DNA of 37,837 nucleotides from Calditrichota bacterium (lineage in GTDB: Bacteria > Zhuqueibacterota > Zhuqueibacteria > Thermofontimicrobiales > Thermofontimicrobiaceae). This document shows, piece by piece, positions 34,881 to 37,837 of this stretch. The translations under genes and the position numbers were made by a program. The notes under the pieces were generated by a model, which worked only from the letters and a program-made list of their open reading frames with translations, searched no databases and was not told the origin of the DNA. The stretch lies in assembly GCA_013152715.1 (NCBI GenBank), contig JAADFU010000010.1, forward strand, positions 1 to 37,837. The letters run 5' to 3'. Numbering within the stretch: the first letter of the stretch is position 1; every line of letters begins with the position of its first letter.

Positions 34881-34978
34881 CTTCCGAAACTTTAAAGGAC
34901 AGCTTGTCAGAATATTTTCACGCTCATTTTTGAATTAGGCTAAAATCTAAACTACAAATAACAAAGACGGAGGAAACA

Positions 34979-36673
34979 ATGAAAAACTGGTACCTACTCT
35001 GGAGCGCAATATTAGTGACGTTTGTTTTCGTCATCGGCTGCGGAGAGAAAAAGCAAATCAAATTGGAGAAAGCAGACGTGAATCACGTGAAAGCGCAATT
35101 GCAAAAATTCGCGCCCGTGGAGATTGCTTATGATCAAAAAATTCTCACGGACAAAGATCAGCAAGTGATGCAAAAATTGGTTGAGGCCGCCAATTACATC
35201 GACCAGATTTTTTTGCGTCAAGTTTACTCTAAAAACGAAGGAATCCTGCAGGCTTTAAAAAATTCCCAACAGACGGACGACAAGGTGTATCTTGATTATT
35301 TCAAAATCATGTACGGCCCATTCGACCGTTTGAACGAAAACACGCCGTTTCTCGTTGCCGAGCCTAAACCGAAAGGCGCGAATTTTTATCCGGAAGATTT
35401 AACCAAAGATGAATTTCACAATTGGCTCAAAAATCATCCCGAGGACAAAGAAGCCTTTGAGAGCAATTTCACTGTGATTCGCCGCGATGGCGATAAACTC
35501 AAAGCAATCCCCTATTCCGAGGCATACAAAGATTTGCTGAAACCGGCGGCCAAATTGCTCAAACAAGCGGCTGATCTCTCTGAGAACGAATCGTTGAAAA
35601 AATTCCTCACCAGCCGCGCCGAGGCGTTTCTTTCCAATGACTATTTCCAGAGCGACATGGACTGGATGGATCTGGATAGTCAAATCGAAATCGTCATTGG
35701 CCCGTACGAAGTTTACGAAGACGAACTTTTTGGCTACAAAGCGTCGTTTGAGGCATTTATTTGTGCCGTTGATCCTGTAGAAAGTGAGAAGCTTCAAGTC
35801 ATCGCCAAATATCTCAAAGACATGGAGAAAAATCTGCCTTACGCTGACAAGTACAAAAATTTCGACCGCGGCAGTTCCTCGCCCATTAAAGTCGTGCAGG
35901 AAATTTACACTGCCGGCGACGCGCGCGCCGGAGTGCAGACGCTGGCTTTCAATTTGCCCAATGATGAAAAAGTGCGCGAAGCCAAAGGTAGCAAAAAGGT
36001 ACTGCTGAAAAATGTGCAGGAAGCCAAATTTGAGAAAATTCTCATGCCGATCATGGAAAAAGTGATTACAAAAGATCAATTGCCGCTTCTTTCTTTCGAC
36101 GCCTATTTCAACCACATTTTGTTGCACGAAGTCAGTCACGGGCTGGGACCGGGCACGCTCACTTTAGCCAACGGCGAAAAAACGACAGTTAACAAAATGC
36201 TGAAAGAAACCTACTCGACTATCGAAGAAGCTAAAGCCGACGTCTGCGGCAATTACAATGTGCAATTTTTGATTGACAAGGGAATTTTCCCCAAGGACCT
36301 GGAAAAGAGTCTGTACGTGACATATTTGGGCGGAATTTTCCGCTCGGTACGCTTCGGCATCAACGAGGCGCACGGCATGGCGAACATGATTCAGTTCAAT
36401 TTTCTCATGGAAAACAATGCCTTCAACTACGACGAGGCTACAGGAAAATTCAGCGTGGATCAGGCAAGAGCTAAAACTGCCGTTCGCAATTTAGCGCACG
36501 TTTTGCTCACCATCGAAGCCGAAGGAAATTATGACGCTGCTAAAGAACTAATCAAAAACTACGGCGTGATGACTGAAGAGATGAAGGCGGCGCTGGATAA
36601 ATTGACCGATATTCCGGTGGATATTAAGCCGATTTATGAAGTGAAGTTGAAAATTAAAGTCTATAACCATTGA
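34979..36673 (+). CDS. Lipoprotein M49-like metallopeptidase (dipeptidyl-peptidase III / NUDT3-type)
   Basis: GGAGG six bases before the ATG fixes the start. The 564-residue protein has a lipoprotein signal ending at Cys21 (VIGC), so it is anchored in the envelope. The zinc site is HEVSHGLGPG (His383, Glu384, His387). A second motif, EEAKADVCGNYN (Glu416 or Glu417), follows about 30 residues later. This HExxH-G-(I/L)-GP form matches the peptidase part of plant NUDT3-type proteins better than the HELLGH of classic dipeptidyl-peptidase III. No Nudix domain is present. It probably removes dipeptides from peptide N-termini. With the upstream M1 aminopeptidase it suggests peptide digestion at the cell envelope. 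A strong terminator follows. Confidence 0.85.
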   Translation: MKNWYLLWSAILVTFVFVIGCGEKKQIKLEKADVNHVKAQLQKFAPVEIAYDQKILTDKDQQVMQKLVEAANYIDQIFLRQVYSKNEGILQALKNSQQTDDKVYLDYFKIMYGPFDRLNENTPFLVAEPKPKGANFYPEDLTKDEFHNWLKNHPEDKEAFESNFTVIRRDGDKLKAIPYSEAYKDLLKPAAKLLKQAADLSENESLKKFLTSRAEAFLSNDYFQSDMDWMDLDSQIEIVIGPYEVYEDELFGYKASFEAFICAVDPVESEKLQVIAKYLKDMEKNLPYADKYKNFDRGSSSPIKVVQEIYTAGDARAGVQTLAFNLPNDEKVREAKGSKKVLLKNVQEAKFEKILMPIMEKVITKDQLPLLSFDAYFNHILLHEVSHGLGPGTLTLANGEKTTVNKMLKETYSTIEEAKADVCGNYNVQFLIDKGIFPKDLEKSLYVTYLGGIFRSVRFGINEAHGMANMIQFNFLMENNAFNYDEATGKFSVDQARAKTAVRNLAHVLLTIEAEGNYDAAKELIKNYGVMTEEMKAALDKLTDIPVDIKPIYEVKLKIKVYNH

Positions 36674-36689
36674 AAGGTTGCCTATATAG

Positions 36690-36722
36690 AACCCGATTTC
36701 TGGGAGAAATCGGGTTTTTTAT
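36690..36722 (+). terminator. Strong intrinsic terminator after the M49-like gene
   Basis: AACCCGATTTCT (36690-36701) and AGAAATCGGGTT (36705-36716) form a perfect 12-bp stem with a 3-nt loop, followed by a T tract. Confidence 0.93.
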
Positions 36723-36796
36723 TCTGAGAACAAAACGTAAACCCGCTCTATAGCCAATTCAGAACTTTTTCAAGCGCAATAATTCTCATTTTTCAC

Positions 36797-36825
36797 TTGA
36801 CATATTCTAAATTATTGGTTATAAT
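36797..36825 (+). promoter_or_regulatory. Consensus sigma70 promoter of hicBA
   Basis: A perfect TTGACA (36797-36802), a 17-nt spacer and a perfect TATAAT (36820-36825) lie about 130 nt upstream of hicB. This is an exact match to the E. coli consensus. The leader (36832-36953) has no recognisable structure. Confidence 0.85.
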
Positions 36826-36953
36826 ACTAATGTGCTAAATTGAAGTTAATGTTTGAAAGAGGAAATTTTTTGTCATTATTTTAAGGAAAAGATAGTCTCA
36901 ATAGAAAGTGGTTTTTTTAAAATAACGACTCCACCAAAAGAGAGGCATTAGCG

Positions 36954-37172
36954 ATGAAAGTGAATGTAATAATAGAAAAAGATAAATACGGATACTATGC
37001 ATTTTGTCCTGAGCTGAAAGGATGTCACAGTCAAGGTGATACTCTGGAAGAGGTGCTGGAAAATATAAAAGAAGCCGTACAGCTTTATTTAGAAACATTA
37101 TTACCGGAAGAAATGGACGACTATTTAAGTAAGGAGATATTGACAACGTCATTGGAGGTTAGTGTTGCCTAA
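36954..37172 (+). CDS. hicB: HicB-family antitoxin
   Basis: This 72-residue protein has the HicB partial RNase H-like fold: KVNVIIEKDKYGYYAFCPEL, KGCHSQGDTLEEVLENIKEA, then VQLYLETLL. It neutralises HicA and usually represses its own promoter, but here the C-terminal DNA-binding domain is absent or minimal, as in short HicB proteins. GAGAGG precedes the ATG. It overlaps hicA by 11 nt. Codon use is AT-rich, unlike upstream genes, which suggests acquisition by transfer. Confidence 0.93.
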   Translation: MKVNVIIEKDKYGYYAFCPELKGCHSQGDTLEEVLENIKEAVQLYLETLLPEEMDDYLSKEILTTSLEVSVA

Positions 37173-37368
37173 ACTGCCAAGACTGACAGTTGAAGAGGCG
37201 GAAAAAGTGCTTCTCAAAGCCGGGTTTCGACACATTAGAAGCAGAGGCAGCCATAGAATATATCAAAAAAATAAAGAGAGATTTGTTTTACCATTCCACA
37301 AAGGAAAGATATTACATCCCAAAATTGTAAAAGCGCTTTTTGAGGTTATCGGGGATAAACAACAGTAA
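37162..37368 (+). CDS. hicA: HicA-family mRNA interferase toxin
   Basis: The start is TTG 37162, supported by GGAGG six bases upstream inside hicB; no ATG is available near the N-terminus. The 68-residue protein has the double-stranded-RNA-binding-like HicA fold: LTVEEAEKVLLKAGFRHIR, then SRGSHRIYQ with the catalytic His31, and FVLPFHKGKILHPKIVKALF. Free HicA cuts mRNA and stops translation; HicB blocks it. The 11-nt overlap with hicB couples their translation. Confidence 0.93.
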   Translation: MLPKLPRLTVEEAEKVLLKAGFRHIRSRGSHRIYQKNKERFVLPFHKGKILHPKIVKALFEVIGDKQQ

Positions 37369-37403
37369 TCTACTAAGCATTTTAGAGTGGTAATGATGTT
37401 ATT

Positions 37404-37658
37404 ATGAATAAATTTTCAATAATTGGTACTATTTTAGCTGCTATAGGCGCTTTTATTTTTGCTTACCCTTTGTTAAATCCCGAAACTGTAAGAAAGGGCG
37501 AACGAGTAAATCAGAATGAGAAAAATGCCATTCAACAAGCTATAAATCGATCAGGTAAAAATTATTTTTGGACAGACAAAAAACTTTACTTGGCAGGTAT
37601 AATCACAACTTTATTAGGAGTTGTTTTAATCATTATTGACCTTATCCAAAATCCTTGA
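37404..37658 (+). CDS. Small membrane protein with two predicted helices, unknown function
   Basis: This 84-residue protein has hydrophobic segments at about 5-22 (IIGTILAAIGAFIFAYPL) and about 62-80 (LYLAGIITTLLGVVLIII), separated by a polar loop of about 35 residues. It follows hicA by 35 nt and shares its AT-rich codon use, so it may be read from the same transcript. I do not recognise a family. The ribosome site is weak (GAGTGG is too far away), so the start is likely but not certain. Confidence 0.65.
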   Translation: MNKFSIIGTILAAIGAFIFAYPLLNPETVRKGERVNQNEKNAIQQAINRSGKNYFWTDKKLYLAGIITTLLGVVLIIIDLIQNP

Positions 37659-37712
37659 CAAATTTACCATTCGCCCCAAAGCCACCAAATCCCCCTCAAC
37701 AAAAAATTTGTA

Positions 37713-37741
37713 TTGCATAATTGCTAATTTTTTCCTATAAT
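37713..37741 (+). promoter_or_regulatory. Predicted promoter of a gene beyond the window
   Basis: TTGCAT (37713-37718), a 17-nt spacer and a perfect TATAAT (37736-37741) are followed by a leader of about 90 nt that ends in a ribosome site, GAAAGGAAG (37825-37833). The start codon must lie just past 37837. Confidence 0.7.
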
Positions 37742-37761
37742 AAGAAGTTTTATTTTCACCG

Positions 37762-37811
37762 AGCGGGAACCGAATTCTTTCTCTAAAATATAATAAAAAC
37801 AATCTCCCGCT
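37762..37811 (+). repeat. Inverted repeat in the leader of the next gene
   Basis: AGCGGGA (37762-37768) and TCCCGCT (37805-37811) are perfect 7-bp arms 36 nt apart, within the 5' leader and before the ribosome site. They could form a long-range stem or be a coincidence. Confidence 0.35.
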
Positions 37812-37837
37812 AATTTAGATTTTTGAAAGGAAGTATT

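Noticed and set aside
1-37837. tRNA, rRNA, CRISPR arrays, insertion sequences, attachment sites
   Set aside because: I looked for cloverleaf ends, repeat-spacer patterns, transposase motifs and flanking direct repeats and saw none.

Overview
The window is 37.8 kb of dense bacterial chromosome from a Gram-negative organism. Outer-membrane genes (a TonB-dependent receptor, a FadL-type porin, PorV-like and other beta-barrels), many lipoproteins, a 286-residue primary sigma factor of Bacteroidota type, and three genes resembling type IX secretion (T9SS) parts all point to the FCB superphylum. The promoters I can see are of the classical TTGACA / TATAAT kind rather than the Bacteroidota kind. Together these suggest a lineage near Calditrichota/KSB1 rather than true Bacteroidota. 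This is an inference, since there is no rRNA gene in the window. I see no tRNA, rRNA, CRISPR array, insertion sequence or prophage.

Region 1-3.7 kb (minus strand) is an electron-transfer and fatty-acid regulation block. It holds the start of a membrane oxidoreductase of the ETF:menaquinone type, etfA, etfB, and a TetR regulator with a perfect 18-bp palindrome in front of it that resembles the Bacillus FadR operator. A FadL-type long-chain fatty acid porin lies at 6.8 kb, so beta-oxidation is a likely theme. Between them sit a two-repeat lipoprotein and a TonB-dependent receptor, whose leader carries a terminator-like hairpin.

Region 8.3-14.6 kb is housekeeping: class I fumarase with a small NTF2-like lipoprotein, Lon protease, and an RlmD/RumA-type 23S rRNA methyltransferase, separated by strong bidirectional terminators. 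Just beyond, 14.77-14.97 kb holds a promoter and a strong terminator with no gene between them, a candidate small RNA of about 175 nt.

Region 15-21 kb (minus strand) holds rpsU, rpoD, rseC and a very large C25 (gingipain/PorU-like) cysteine peptidase with a C-terminal sorting-type domain. Region 21.5-24.6 kb is a histidine kinase paired with a shortened family-5 solute-binding protein that has no transporter. Region 24.9-30.1 kb holds an Ig-like lipoprotein, a PorD-like (DUF4835) protein, a PorV-like barrel and an unusual secreted helix-hairpin-helix/beta-barrel protein. With the C25 peptidase these look like dispersed T9SS parts.

Region 30.3-36.7 kb holds a glycosyltransferase-like small protein, a GAF-GGDEF diguanylate cyclase, an M1 aminopeptidase with HEAT repeats, and a lipoprotein M49-like peptidase. 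The last 1.1 kb is AT-rich and differs in codon use: a hicB-hicA toxin-antitoxin pair with a near-perfect sigma70 promoter, a small two-helix membrane protein, and the promoter and leader of a gene that starts beyond the window.
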